A stretch of DNA of 64,000 bases from Pteria penguin. Taxonomy: Eukaryota > Mollusca > Bivalvia > Pterioida > Pteriidae. Each line of letters starts with the position of its first letter. The stretch's first letter is position 1. This document shows, piece after piece, positions 32,040 through 44,293 of this stretch. The stretch is from NCBI GenBank assembly GCA_035048485.1, contig CM068586.1, positions 52,380,167 to 52,444,166 of the forward strand. The letters run 5' to 3'. The notes beneath the pieces were generated by a model that ran no database searches, was not told the origin of the DNA, and saw only the letters and a list, made by a program, of their open reading frames with translations. Made by a program: the position numbers and the translations under genes.

Positions 32040-33378
32040 TCCCAGCTGACAAAGCAGCAAACAATTATACCTTCGTTTGCAAAAGATTTTACATTAATTG
32101 TCTGTTAGAGGAACTTGGATTACACTCTGCACCTGGAAATCCAACATACACACAAACAAATTTATCTATTTCTGAAATACTTCAAAACCACAAATCTGTC
32201 CTCGAGTCTTTTGGAATTACCATAACAAACTCTGACCTTGAATTACCTTATATTTATTGGATTCCAAAAATGCACAAAACCCCTTAAAAACATCGTTTCA
32301 TTGCTTGTTCTTCCAAGTGTACCACCAAACCTCTATCCATATTGCTAACGAAGATATTGACACACATCAAGCATGGTCTTCAAATTTACTGTGATACCGC
32401 ATACTCCAGAAGCGGAATAAATCAGATGTGGATCCTCAAGAATTCTAAAGAACTTTTAGAGAATCTAAAATCTCCGAAATTTAATCATATTTTCAGCATC
32501 AAATCTTTTGACTTCTCCACGCTCTACACTACAATTCCGCATCAAAAGCTCAAAAACAGACTTGCTACAATTATTCGAAATTCTTTTTTCCATAAAAATG
32601 GAAATCGTAGATATAAATATCTTGTTATTGGGCGGGAAGATACATATTTTGTAAAAGAACACTCTGATGCAAAACACAAGTATACCGAAGACCAAATCAT
32701 CAAAATGCTGGAATTTTTAATAGACAATATTTTCGTGGTGTTTGGAGGGAACATTTTTCAGCAAAGCATTGGCATTCCCATGGGAACTAACTGAGCCCCT
32801 CTTCTTGTTGACATTTTCTTATATTCGTATGAGGCAGAATTTATTCAAAATATGCTCTCCACAGGCAGAAAAAGTCTTGCATCTCAGTTTAATTTTACGT
32901 ATAGATATATAGACGACGTATTGTCAATCAATAATCCTAACTTTAAGGATTACATACATGAAATATATCCCCATGAACTTGAGATAAAGAGACAACCGAT
33001 AGCAATAATTCCGCTTCATATCTGGATATATTTTTAACTTTCGACAGTAATGGTCATTTGGACACCTCTCTGTATGAAAAACGTGACGATTTTAACTTCC
33101 AAATAACTAACTTTCCGTTTCTTTGTAGCAATATCCCGTCCTCACCTGCCTATGGAGTTTTTATATCTCATCTTATAAGGTACGCAAGAGCCTGTTCTCT
33201 ATACCACTGTTTTATTCCAAGGGCCAAACGACTGGCCACTAAGTTGCTCCTGCAGGGATATGTTAAAGAACGTCTGAAATCGTCACTGAGGAAGTTCTAC
33301 GGTCGCTATGGGGATCTTGTACGAAAATATGATGTGCCTCTTTCTAGAATGATTGATAACATTCTGGAATGCGACTAA
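32040..33378 (+). pseudogene. Retroelement reverse transcriptase, nearly complete but broken
   Basis: A long collinear reverse-transcriptase reading is interrupted by an in-frame TAA at 32285-32287, a TGA at 32792-32794 inside the 'IPMGTN' block, and a frame change near 33030. Motifs in order are 'IIVPADKA' at the start, 'WIPKMHKTP' (about 32260), 'SFDFSTLYTTIPH' (about 32508-32546), 'GIPMGTN', 'APLLVDIFLYSYEAEFI', and the catalytic 'RYIDDVLSINNPNF' (about 32900). The end is 'LRKFYGRYGDLVRKY'. It belongs to the same general class as the remnant at 8160-9448, probably Penelope-like, but no endonuclease domain was seen on either side. It is inactive as it stands. Confidence 0.8.
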
Positions 33379-33489
33379 ATGATCTGTTCAGTGAACACCA
33401 AATATGACTTTGTATACCAGTTTTGTACGTTCGTATGTACAATTAGGAAACCATAACTCTTGATTTTGACATGTTTCTTAAGAACTGCT

Positions 33490-33600
33490 GTGACGGGTGA
33501 TGCATGCAAACAGGAGACGCTTACTCCCCCCCGGGCACCTGGTCTCACCTCGAAATTTTTCAGTATTTCGGGGTTCACAACAGTTTCTTTTTGAAACTTA
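33490..33600 (+). repeat. 3' tail of the reverse-transcriptase element
   Basis: 'gcaaacaggagacgcttact' followed by 'cccccccgggcacctggtct' and 'ggggttcacaac'. Related fragments lie near 24690 (+), 35570 (-), 37930 (-) and, more diverged, 46500, 52450 and 59100. The recurrence without the coding part suggests 5'-truncated copies. Confidence 0.6.
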
Positions 33601-34480
33601 CACGATTTTGTATCTGTCCTTGGACTTTGAGAATGATTAACGGTTTGGTACTTCTTCGATATTGATTAAGATAAAAAAAGCCAGTGTGAAATTGAATTTA
33701 ATGCATACTTCAGTAAAACTTCATTGTGACTTTCGGACCTTGTCCTACTGTATGTAAATATGATGATATTTTGTATTCGGGCAGAAGACTCAAAATATAT
33801 CCATATCTCACAGAGCAAACAAGGAAATGTGATGAGGAAAAAAACATATATCTTCGTTTTAACTTCCATTTGATAATTGTTACACTGAACAGTGAAATAT
33901 AAGTAAGAAATATAAGTAAGAAATATAAGTAAGAAAAGAATAACCGAAGCATAATCTGGAACCACGGACAATATCCTCAGCCGTCTGATCACACTCTCCA
34001 TTTTAGTTCCATACAGTTTTTAAAACGAAATACAAATAATGGGCGAAGACGTACCTATAGAAAGACAGAGGTGGTATCAGGTGTCATGGAAGAGTAAGCA
34101 GTTCCTGCTGACTGTTCACAGTCGCCCTTAGCCCGAAGGGACCACAATCTAAACGGTAGGCTATAGCCAACATCTAGTATAAACAACTATACATCTTACT
34201 GTCACACAATAATTCCATTTTGTAAATAAAGAAACTATGTATCCGCAAACCAGATGATAAAAGTGACTGTAAAAGTACTGGCTCAAGGCGGGCGTGAGAG
34301 GCCAACAGTTGAAGTGTACTATTCCATGGCCTTTGATCCCATTTAAATTTCTCCCGAATCCCTTGTTTTCATGACATACATGTTTGGATACTCAGTTCCC
34401 AAGGATATTAATGCTTGGGTCCTAATGCCATGTATTTATACTCCAAAGATTACTGCGATATAAGATGATCAATAATATGA
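33601..34480. other. Intergenic, nothing firm
   Basis: AT-rich, with a short (ataagtaaga)n stretch at about 33898-33935. A hydrophobic minus-strand open frame across it is driven by that repeat. No gene was recognised. Confidence 0.35.
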
Positions 34481-35111
34481 AAAACAAGGAATATCTCCGT
34501 CACAAATAGCTGTGTCCTTAGAAGGTTTTGCCTAATCTTGTTAGGTCATATTGGTGATAAGATGATCTGGAAAGTTTGATTTCAGGCATCACAGATGAGA
34601 CAGCGACTGTCGGAATTCGCATCTATTGGACACTATTGGTATAAATGTATCTATCATTGATGGGTAATTCACACTTTGGTGCCTTGTGTTTGACAATCAA
34701 CGACTATTTACCGTGTACAATACAAGGAGCAGGCGTGGTTCACTGGATAACAGATTATGTATTTGCATTAACCAGTTTATCGTGAAAACATTGAGGTCAA
34801 GCAAGACAACATAGACCTTCAGAAATGGTATATGTTCTAACCCTTTTATTGCAGTCTTATTTTCAAAATTTTAATTCTTAATATGATGTTGTGCTCTCTC
34901 TCTCTCTCTCTAAACGTGTTGAGAGAATTACAATGTGTACGTAATATTTCATTATTACACAAAGAAAAAAGAAAGCATAAAATTCAAAAGAAGAGAAGCA
35001 AAAACAACCAATCTATTAAGAAGAATGCAACTTTTATTCAGAATATTTTTATTAACAATATTTGATGTTTGATATAATGAAAATGAATCATATTGTCTTT
35101 ATGACGATTTA

Positions 35112-35650
35112 CTAATTACAGAAGTAACATCTATACTCATCATCACTCTGGAAAAGAATTTATTCTAATTATTTAATTTTACATGTAACACACTTTTGAT
35201 TGGTCTAAAATATTGTGGTATATTTCATCCACGCCTTTTTTCTGACGACGTTATTTCTCGCGTTTTTTAACTGTAATGTCAATATTCACACCACCGTGGT
35301 AAAAAATTAAAGAAGAGAATATAAAACCTGTTTTAAAGGAATAAGACGAAAAGTAATTAATCTAATTTGTTTTTAGTTGCATGGAGATATACCTCGAAAA
35401 AAAAAAAAAGGACGGACGCTGCATGAATAACTGTCAAACATTACATTCATAAGTCAACAACGAAGAAGTATAGAAGAGTTAACCATATCTCGAAGTCCAC
35501 GGAAAAATGACAATATCGTATTGAAAGTCATATTCAGATAAATTTGAACCCAATTTAATCATAGGAGAGACCAGGTACCCGGGAGGAGTAAGCGTCCCCT
35601 GTTTGCAAGAAACTCCCGTCGAAAAAGACCTTTTCAAGTCCAGGAAGGAA

Positions 35651-35744
<94 letters not shown>

Positions 35745-37650
35745 TCAAATCAAGTATAGTGAAAAAAGTTCAAGATGGTTAGTTTGTATGATCAGACCTT
35801 AAAATGATGGTTAACCTTCTTGAATAGGGCATCTCAAATTGCAGCAAATCCTTATATCGACCATAGAACTTCATAGTGATAATTTCAAACGTTCTTCAAT
35901 TTATCCCTGTGAAAATAGTTTCGTGGCAAGAAACCTCGCTCTCGGGATGAATTCGTATTTAAAACAAAATATGAGATTCCTGTTTAAATGATTGCAAGCA
36001 CCATGGATGGTCAATTGTTATTGAATAGATATATCCACAAATAATAAAATAAATATCAAGATTTATATTGCTTGAATGAAAAAATCTGTCAATCATCGTT
36101 GGAAAAGACTTTTCACGTTTTTTTTTTATTTTATAAAAAAAAAAAATCGGCTTTTACCAATCTCCGTTCAAATGTGTCTCATGATATCAGAATTGACCTT
36201 ATTTGTATTATTTGCATAATTAAACATGCAGTTGGTTTTCTTTTGAGCAATCAGATGCTTTCTACAACACATGTATTTGAACTTGTGTTAGTAGAAAATG
36301 CCTTTCTCCCTATAGAAAATGTATGACCTACCTAAAACAACCAAGTGACAATAATGTTAATATCGGTGAGGTTTAAAACTAAAAAATGATGCACTTAAAA
36401 TATAAAGATTAGTTCTGAAAAATAAACATCTTTCACTGATCTCATGACCACTATACTTCGCATACGTACCCCGTAGCAGTAGCAATTCCCTGCACACGTA
36501 CCATATTTGCCACAGCACCCACCATGTGTACACATACTACAGTCACATGTTTTCCTGTTTTGCCCTGCGGCAAACAGAATACAGGACGGTTAAAATATAC
36601 TTCTTTTTTAAAGATCAACGGTTCCATATAATATATTATACGAATATTCATATATTATCTTTATCCATCATAAATTGTATAAGACCATCCTACCAAAGTT
36701 TACATGAAGTACTAAATCAATTAAGAATTATTTTTATGTGTTACCAAGCCAAACCAGTATAGTCCTTATGTATTACTCTATCAATCTAACGTATTACTAA
36801 ACAAATCGGTATAATTGTTATATATCAGAAAACCAACCATAGATAATTCTTATGTAACCAAACCAAAGCAGTTTAACTCAAGTATTACCAATCAACACAA
36901 GGATAATTCTTATGTATTATCAACATCAGTATAATTTCATGTATAACCCACCAAGAATAATCATTATGTATTACGAAATAATTGAAACATTATGTTTTAC
37001 CAAACCAAACCAGTGCAATAATTCTTACCAGTAAGTTTGGCGAAAGCTTCCGCTATACCTAGGTAATATAATACATCTTTTAAAACGTATACTAAAGTTT
37101 ATCAACTGTTTAGTACAAAATATAAGAAAATATAAGATAATATATACCTGTATAATATTAATGCATCGTATATGTATTACTATACCACCATAGTTAGATT
37201 CTCATGTATCATTTAACCAGGGAAGATTTATTACTACGAATTTCTTATTATTAACACTGATGTTTTTTTTTTCTGAAATATACAATTGTTCATACAACGA
37301 TTTTTTCAAGAAGCAAATGATGTTTTAACGGATTTTCTGTTGACTTCATAATGAAATGCTCGCCCTGACGAAACTAAAAACTCACCATTTTTCATTTTGG
37401 CGATGCATGACTTTTAAGACAATTTAGAGGAAAATGATAGATGTTTAAGCTATTCCAAAGAAATTTGTGTTTCCTAATGTCTGTCATTAATGATATTTTT
37501 ATACAAGAAATATAATATAAAAATTACTTAACAGCACACAATTTCAGCAAAACAAGATCATTTATTGTATTTAAACTAACCTCCGCTTGATCCTTTATGA
37601 ACTTGAAGAATAACGATCAGCAACACACAGATCATCGAGAGTTTCAACAT
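35112..37650 (-). CDS. Ten-cysteine secreted peptide, copy 1
   Basis: Three coding exons on the minus strand: 37581-37650 (exon from 37660; ATG at 37648-37650), 36470-36564 and 35112-35147 (TAG at 35112-35114). The 66-residue precursor starts MLKLSMICVLLIVILQ, a clear signal peptide likely cleaved around the SSG/GQN region. The mature part has C-x-C-x2-C-x4-CC-x5-C-x3-C-x-C-x8-C-x2-C. The first eight cysteines are in the middle exon and the last two in the 11-codon final exon (ending RCYFCN). Donors (GGAG|gttagt, CGGG|gtacgt) and acceptors (ctccag, gccgcag, tttccag) fit. A poly(A) signal is at 35033-35038. Compared with copies 2-4 it lacks about nine residues before the first cysteine because the acceptor differs. 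The CC doublet recalls knottin-like and mussel antimicrobial or cysteine-rich peptides, but I recognise no named family. The expected role is a secreted, disulfide-rich effector or structural peptide (inference). Confidence 0.8.
35570..35645 (-). repeat. Retroelement tail fragment
   Basis: 'gagaccaggtacccgggagg' then 'agtaagcgtcccctgtttgc' is the reverse complement of the 33490-33560 tail. It lies in intron DNA between exon 3 and the last exon of copy 1. Confidence 0.6.
35652..35741. repeat. (AT)n microsatellite
   Basis: About 45 perfect at dinucleotides in an intron of copy 1. Open frames of alternating Ile/Tyr here are spurious. Confidence 0.98.
36565..37580. other. Intron of peptide gene copy 1
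   Basis: AT-rich with many 'attaccaaaccaa..cagtataattcttatgta' phrases (36760-37030), a loose tandem repeat that recurs in the corresponding intron of copy 3 (about 51880-52080). Confidence 0.6.
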
Positions 37651-37924
37651 TTTTAGAAAGCTGGAGGGGAAAAAAGAAACCGAAATCTGTGCTTTCATTG
37701 TCTACTATCAATAGAATTTAAGGTGCACGTAAACATTTAAAGATAAATTACCTTCCTTCAGCCACCATACGTTAAAAAAATTTTTAAAATGAACAATTAT
37801 TGGCATGCATCTCTAAACTATGCCTACTGAAATAAAATCCAATTTTCCGTCAAATACGAAAATAGCCGGTGTCACATGACTATGACACTAACAAAACTGT
37901 ACCACAGTGGACATTCACGGACCC

Positions 37925-37995
37925 CTGAAATGCAGAGGTAAGACCAGGTGCCCGGGAGGAGTCAGCGTCTCCTGTTTGGCTACCCACACCCGCAG
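37925..37995 (-). repeat. Retroelement tail fragment
   Basis: 'gaccaggtgcccgggaggag' then 'cagcgtctcctgtttggcta' is the reverse complement of the 33490-33545 tail. It lies about 270 bp upstream of the signal-peptide exon of copy 1. Confidence 0.6.
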
Positions 37996-38377
37996 CGAAT
38001 ACTTTGACATACAGACGAAACAATATAATTCAGCACTGTATATATACATGAATGTGAACAAACACTGTGTAGAAAGTGTCACAGCCACATAACATCAGGA
38101 AAAGGGTATAATAACACTTAGGTCAAACCCTCCACTTGGAACTTTTTACGAGCACCACACTGCAAAGGGAATAAGTGTGAAAAGAATCGTTTTACAATGG
38201 AAGGTTCGTTTTCTCAATTGAATTTATGATATTCCATATATAATGGCGGAGTAGTGAATGCACCTACGAAACTTTAGATAAAAGTTGAGAAATTAAATGA
38301 AAATCTAAACTCTTTATTTGTTGATTTGTGATCGTAAAATGTAATAAAAGATGGACATCATTGATTATCGTTTATAT

Positions 38378-38585
38378 TTTACGTCATTCCACGTAAATAA
38401 TGACTCTACCTGTCTGATGACATAGAAAATATACATTTAAAACAGAAAACCGTGCAGCAGGTTGGGATATACGCCATGCTTACTGCGACCTGCGGCTTAT
38501 CCGAAAGACAGAAATATTGTAGGCCTACAACGGGGGTCGAACTCGAGATTTCTTGATCACCTCATCTACAGAATAACAACGCCTT
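38378..38585 (-). repeat. SINE, degraded, minus strand
   Basis: 'tttacgtcattccacgta', 'tgatgaca', 'ggcttatccgaaagacag' and 'ggggtcgaactcgag' occur in the reversed SINE order. The central body is diverged. Confidence 0.65.
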
Positions 38586-38599
38586 ATGATTAAATAATT

Positions 38600-41500
38600 A
38601 TTCCTAAAATTTATATCATATCAGCATCAAAAATTGAGAACGTATATTATTTTATGTAAGTCACTGTCAGTTTATTTTTCCGTGATTCATAAAAGTATGA
38701 ACAAAGAAAATTTAAATTAATCATTGTTCAACTTGGCAACTTGAAAAGATATATTTCGATGTACACAGGCATCAAACAAATACGTCTCTGTAAAACGGGA
38801 CATTTTCAAGAATTTTTAAATACTTTGAAACAGTTTGAAATTGTAAGTCTTTTTAAAACTTAAAAGGTATAAGGAACATATTGAACAATAATTACAAAGA
38901 TATTGACATATCGGAATCACTGCGCAGTTGTGTTCAAGCAATACATAATTATTTAACATGACGTCATTGTGACGCCACTATGGTCCAACACATTTTATGA
39001 AGCGCGATAAACTGCAACAATCAACATGCCAAGAAAAGTGCAACCTTTTCCTCAACTCCGTTTGTTGCGTAATTTCACATAAAGACTGCTCTACATCTAA
39101 GTGAAATGCTTCATACTGGGCCTAACTTTTAGATTTTAAAATATCAACAGAATTTCTATCTAATGAGACACTTTCTTGCAAAACTACACCATTCAACAAT
39201 TCTGTTCTAGTATTTCTATGCATTTACGACTCTTATAAGTTAGGCACAGCTATACATTATTTTGATAGGTTTCCATTTATCATTAACAACAAAATTTGAT
39301 TTCCAAATTGGCTAATATACCCATGCACTTTTTGAATGTTTATTGTTAATACTACATGTGCTATATATAGTAACCACGTGATTGCAAACAATTATGAATA
39401 ACATTTAAAATTTGTAAAAAATTATACTTGTTAAACAATTTGCATTTTTTACCGTTTTTGCAGAAATAATATGTACTCAATTACTATGCGGTTTTCAATA
39501 GACTATAAGGTCAATAACGTCGAGGAATTACTGCGTATTTTTGACTTTGATGCTTGACTGTTGGCATTCGACAAAGTATTTGCTTTGTTAATGATTTGTC
39601 TGGAACTTAAAATTTAATATCAATGCATTTGAGTTTAAATCCCACTCTTATCCCAAGCTATGCCGAATTTTTACTTCATCGCTATATCTATATTGACTTT
39701 TTTCTCGAATCTATTGTGGGAATCGCTGCAATTATATCCAGAGAGTTGGGAACTGATTTGTGGAGGCAAATGTTGACACCTTCTATAATGAAAATACGAA
39801 AATAGCTTCTTTCATGAGATTTGGCCCTCAAAAGTGGAAACTGAAAATAAGCCCCTTCTGTTTGGTTAGACACATCCGCCAAAACTATATAAAAACTTTA
39901 ATCATAAGATGAATGTGAATCAGTACTGTATACAAAGCATCACAGTCTCACGTTAGTGATATCTGAGTCAAACTGAGTATATTTATATTTAATTCAATAG
40001 TATAAACAGAGGTGAGATAATCATCTATACAAAATTTCATCGGATAGATCTCTTTACTATCACATTAGTATCTTCTATTGTGTGCTGAAATCCATAAATT
40101 GGCGAAGACGTATTATGCGATGCTCATTAAAGTTCGTCTTTAAGATTGTTGATAGAGTACCAGAAAGGAAAAAAAACCTCTACAGTCTCTACACACTACA
40201 GAACTGTAGATCAGCTTCTCTACAACAGGTATGAAGCCAAGCCTATCTGAAGTGTTGTAGAGATTTAGTCCACGGAAATACCTAATCAAGCGACATACCA
40301 TTGCGATATAAACTGGGGCAAATTCCAACGTCGCTTCTTTCGTAGTTTCCCTATCATGAATTCCACCATGTTCTTACGTTAAGTAAACTGTTTCATAGGA
40401 TTGTCGTCCAGAAGATAAGCTTGCATTGGTGCTAGCACACTGTCAAGGACGTTAAATGGAAAGGGCACTTTCAATCGTCTGCAGCGACTGCAGGCATTGG
40501 AAAATACAATACAGCTGCCTTACTAACTTGCATATAAGGAATCTGTGGTAGACATGTAAATTCATAATATATTCATCGTCAAACATGAAAATGTCATCAT
40601 TTTAGTTTTTATATACATAAAATTGCTTCATATTGTATCATTTTATACTTTGATGATACTGAATATAAAATGAATATTGACTTTCCAACAGATGATACAC
40701 CAGTTCTGTTCATACACCACTTAGGAGCTAGCCAGCTGGAACATGTAAAAGGTTTATGCACTTTTGCAACAAACTCTGGCGTCAAAACATATTAGATTTT
40801 GTAAAATGGCAGTTAGTTTGTTTTAGTTTGTGGGGGTTATTTCTTCGCAACAAAGAAGACACATACAGCCGATTTTTTACATAGCGGTCCTTAAACTTTT
40901 ACGTTGCCCATACATGTCCTTTATTAAGCGCGATATCTATCAATTGAGGGATCGCCAGACTTGAACCACGCCCATTGCGTAGTTCCATTTTGACGTCATA
41001 GTTAAATTCATGTTTGACGGACCATTTATTTATGACGTTATAATGCACAAGTGTGTCAAAATGTGTGATGTCGGGCATTTGACGATAACTCAATTGTATC
41101 AGAGAATACACCACTGACATCCAGATAATAAAAGAATAGGTACACAGAAGACATCAGAAAAATATTCTATTGTAATGCATTTGTGATACTGACTTGAACA
41201 ATCGATTGAAATAAAAACTGTCACTCGAGTGATATGGTTAAAAATATCATTTATGGTTGTATAACTATTTATTCACTCTATACTTTATCAGAATATTTCA
41301 TAAAATGATCGATAAATCTTCCTTGAGCTTGTTAACATGGTGGTGCTCAAAAGAATCATATGATAATTATACACAATTCAATATATAATGGAGGCTATGA
41401 AAATGACTTAGATTACTTAAGGACTTGTCTGTATAGTATAAAGAAGTATAAATAAGTTGATCAGAAACACTTACAATTAGTCTGAGCAAAAGATGTCCAC

Positions 41501-41925
41501 CAAAGTCGATTGACTGTATGCGCACGCACACAGAGTAGTCATCTAGTTCAGTAACCATATAACACGATCATTTAACAAAAAAAAAAGGGGGGGGGAGTTC
41601 GTAGACAGTGCAAAGGTGGATAAAATCAATTCAGGTGGTTAAATACGTCCACTATTAAATGACAACCCCGTATTGTTATTATTTTCTTGTTTATTATCGC
41701 GCCCATTATGAAGACTCTGTATCATTGGGCTCAGGCCTCCTCCAATGCCTCCTCTAATGAAATAGTCCTATGAGGCAGGTCGAAGTAAAACCTATATCTA
41801 TATGTATTCTTATAAATGTAGTCTTACTATCGCAAGGATCGTGAGGGTCGTTCATCTATATTTTATTTACATATACTTTCAAATATTCTTAATTACGTGG
41901 ACTCCGTCCACGATGGGCATTCCCG
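38600..41925. other. Intergenic between copy 1 and the copy 2-4 array
   Basis: About 3.3 kb of AT-rich DNA. Short frames (39623-39805 on +, 40140-40328 and 40899-41120 on -) have no recognisable domain, signal peptide or splice context. A poly-G tract lies at 41587-41595. I see no supported gene here. Confidence 0.4.
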
Positions 41926-41929
41926 TTTA

Positions 41930-42298
41930 CGGCAGGGTTAGATGAGCATGACATTGCCTTCCAAGTTGCAGACTAAAATTCTGAACTTGTACAGCCAAGG
42001 CGATTTAATTCCGATGATAACCATTGAACGGGAGAAAGGGTGTTAAGCTTTTTATGCAGGCCTACTACCTTGGATTTTTTTTAAAGTACACTAGATCACA
42101 AACCTCAGGGCAGCTCTTTGGTTCTAACACCATGGTGTCTAATCATGACCTTTTGGACAGTCTACAGGTTATTACATTATTACTTGCGAGGTCATTATAA
42201 TCGTGTAGGTCAGAAATTAAGTCATTAACAGGAATATTTTTCAGGAGTATTTAGACTTGAGGCAGACTGTTTGTCACTGAATGAAGGTTAATAAGGCT
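41930..42298. repeat. Left part of array unit A, cut off by an insertion
   Basis: 'atgacattgccttccaagttgc' through 'tttttatgcaggcctactac' to 'agctctttggttctaacac' matches the starts of units at about 50180-50370 and 57150-57300. The match is lost at the TIR element that begins at 42299 and resumes near 44600. Confidence 0.7.
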
Positions 42299-44293
42299 TT
42301 TTTTTTATTAGTTGGTTTACGGATCCGCCGTCCCTAATTTTGGGGAAATGTGAAAAAAAATAAAATTTGAAAACAGGACTTTTTACATTTCCGCCGTTCC
42401 GTAAAACGTGCCTATAGAAAAAAAATCGAGATCGAAATGCAAAAAATTCTTCAACTGAGAAAACCAGTGGATCCGCTAGTCCTGCAATGCAAGACTCCGT
42501 TCCTCTTAAATACTTGCTGTCTCGTGCTTGTCAGTGAGGTCATGTTTATAGGAGTCCGCCAATCAGTACTACTTTAAGTTGGTACAATTAGAAGGGGAAA
42601 ACAAAGTCGTTTCAACGGTAACGGGACGTTTCTCTCCGAATGCATGTTTCGTCCTCGGACGTTTCGCTCTGAAAGACCATACGCCCCGAGACGTTTCGCT
42701 CCAAATTTACTTTAAATATATTTAAATATAGAGTGTTCCCATACAGCCCTGTTTTCCACAAATTAACTAGATCTTACTCCCTCATTGGAGTACAACTCTC
42801 AGACTTTATCCATCAATGCTCATATAAAACTGCTTGATTTAACTTAATTTTATGAAATAATCGCATTGTTTATCTAAATGTTTTACAGAAAATTTTCAAC
42901 TGATTGATTCTATTTACTGATTAATTGAGACTGAAGTCACGAAATCTACCCTGATGAATAGTTAATTTCTCAGGAATTTAATGAAGTTTACATGGTAGAG
43001 ATGGAAAAAGTCCGAGAGTTGTACTCCAACATGGCCACTTATGCTAGTGGTGTGACATCACATGGGCAAACTCTATATTATATAATGTACAAAGTAAAAA
43101 TGTTGATTTGAAACTTATCTTTTATTTGATCATACAATTATATTTTTATGAGTATGTATAATTTATATGTAACTAGTTATCTATAATTACTTTTTAATTG
43201 TGTTGTTTAAAAATGTCAGCTATTATCCATTCTATTCATAATTTTGTTTAATTAAATGTCCTGTGAATAGATTTCCAAACCCTATTATCAAGTCCCTCAG
43301 GCTTGTAAATAAATTACCACTCTGATGAAAATGAGTGCTAATCACTGACATTGCGATTTCAGTTATACTAGAGACATATATATACACATGCATCAGATTG
43401 TCAATGAGAATGGGTGTATAAATTCGACAGTTTTTAAAGTTTTATATGATTTTATAGTATATTTAAGGGTTTTATTGGTTTTAGATTTTTAATACATTTG
43501 CAATCCACTGTCGTCTACGCAGATCATATCTTTTATTGCAGTGACAAACATTTTAACAAGCCTGTTGATCATGTTTTTATAGGATTTTATTTAGGGTTCA
43601 CTAAGATTTAACTTACTTTTAAAGTTGTTGAAACTTTTTTTAATGTAGAAAAGGCATGTATTTTTAAATGAATTTGTTGAATTAGTTGAATAAATCATCA
43701 GACATATATACACATGTGTATATATGACACATGTGTATATACATGTATGTCTCTGAAATTATGTAGTTATCTATATTTATTTGGTATTCAATAAATTGAA
43801 AAATTGGGTCGAAATGTCTCGGGACGAAAGGTCTTGTGGGGCGAAACGTCCAAGACTCGTTTCAACAAAAATAGTGACTGGTAAACATGTCACTTTGCTT
43901 AGCAGAGTGACTTTAATACATGTATAGGGATCACTTTGTCTGACTTCTGTTTGTGTGTCCGTGTGTGTAAATCTTTAAAGTGCTAGTAGAGCTTTAAGTG
44001 ACATTTGAGGATCAGTTTGTCTCTGTTGTTCAGGTAGTCACACTTTTGCTGTCAAAGCTAGTGAAAATCTTAAACAATCTTGGTATAGCTTCAAGACTAC
44101 AGTAGTAGGGATTATTTTGTGTGTCTGAAATATAAACCATTTTGAAAATCAAAGCATTCACGGTTTATATAGGTAAGGTTTTAGACAAGCATCAGTTACA
44201 TTTTATGACCTTAGTAAATCTAAGATTTTTTTTTTTCGACCTCCTACCCGACTTTTTTCTGGAAGATGTCCGTAAACCAACTAATAAAAAAAA
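42299..44293. mobile_element. Non-autonomous DNA element with 25-bp terminal inverted repeats
   Basis: The left end (42299-42323, core attagttggtttacgga) and right end (44269-44293, core tccgtaaaccaactaat) are perfect reverse complements over 25 bp including a T/A run. The roughly 1,995 bp between them has no transposase frame. It splits two stretches that are contiguous in the other array units, so it inserted into unit A. No target-site duplication was obvious. The superfamily is unknown. Confidence 0.8.
42617..43856. mobile_element. Nested element with inverted 'gacgtttcg' ends and 10-bp direct repeats
   Basis: Inside the larger element, the 10-bp word tcgtttcaac occurs at 42607-42616 and again at 43857-43866. 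They flank ends that are inverted copies: 'gggacgtttctc...gaaagacca..cgccccgagacgtttcg' on the left against 'tgtctcgggacgaaaggtc...ggggcgaaacgtcc' on the right. The pattern fits a second, later insertion of about 1.24 kb with a 10-bp target duplication. No coding capacity was seen. An incidental palindromic 'acatgtgtatata' region is near 43710-43745. Confidence 0.65.

Larger units (their letters stand above)
34490..37900 (-). repeat. Oldest unit of the peptide-gene array
   Basis: The 3' flank (about 34540-34680, 'ttggtgataagatgatct' then 'attcgcatctattggaca' and 'tgtatctatcattgatggg') aligns with the flanks of the three other copies (44600, 50400, 57310). The gene inside is copy 1. Similarity upstream of the signal-peptide exon is not evident, so this unit is more diverged or shorter. 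Confidence 0.6.

Noticed and set aside
33666..34001. Hydrophobic 111-codon minus-strand frame considered as a signal peptide or membrane protein for the mosaic gene
   Set aside because: Its hydrophobic part comes from an ataagtaaga tandem repeat and it has no suitable phase-1 donor.
35479..35748. Ile/Tyr-alternating frame
   Set aside because: It is the (AT)n microsatellite plus a retroelement tail fragment.
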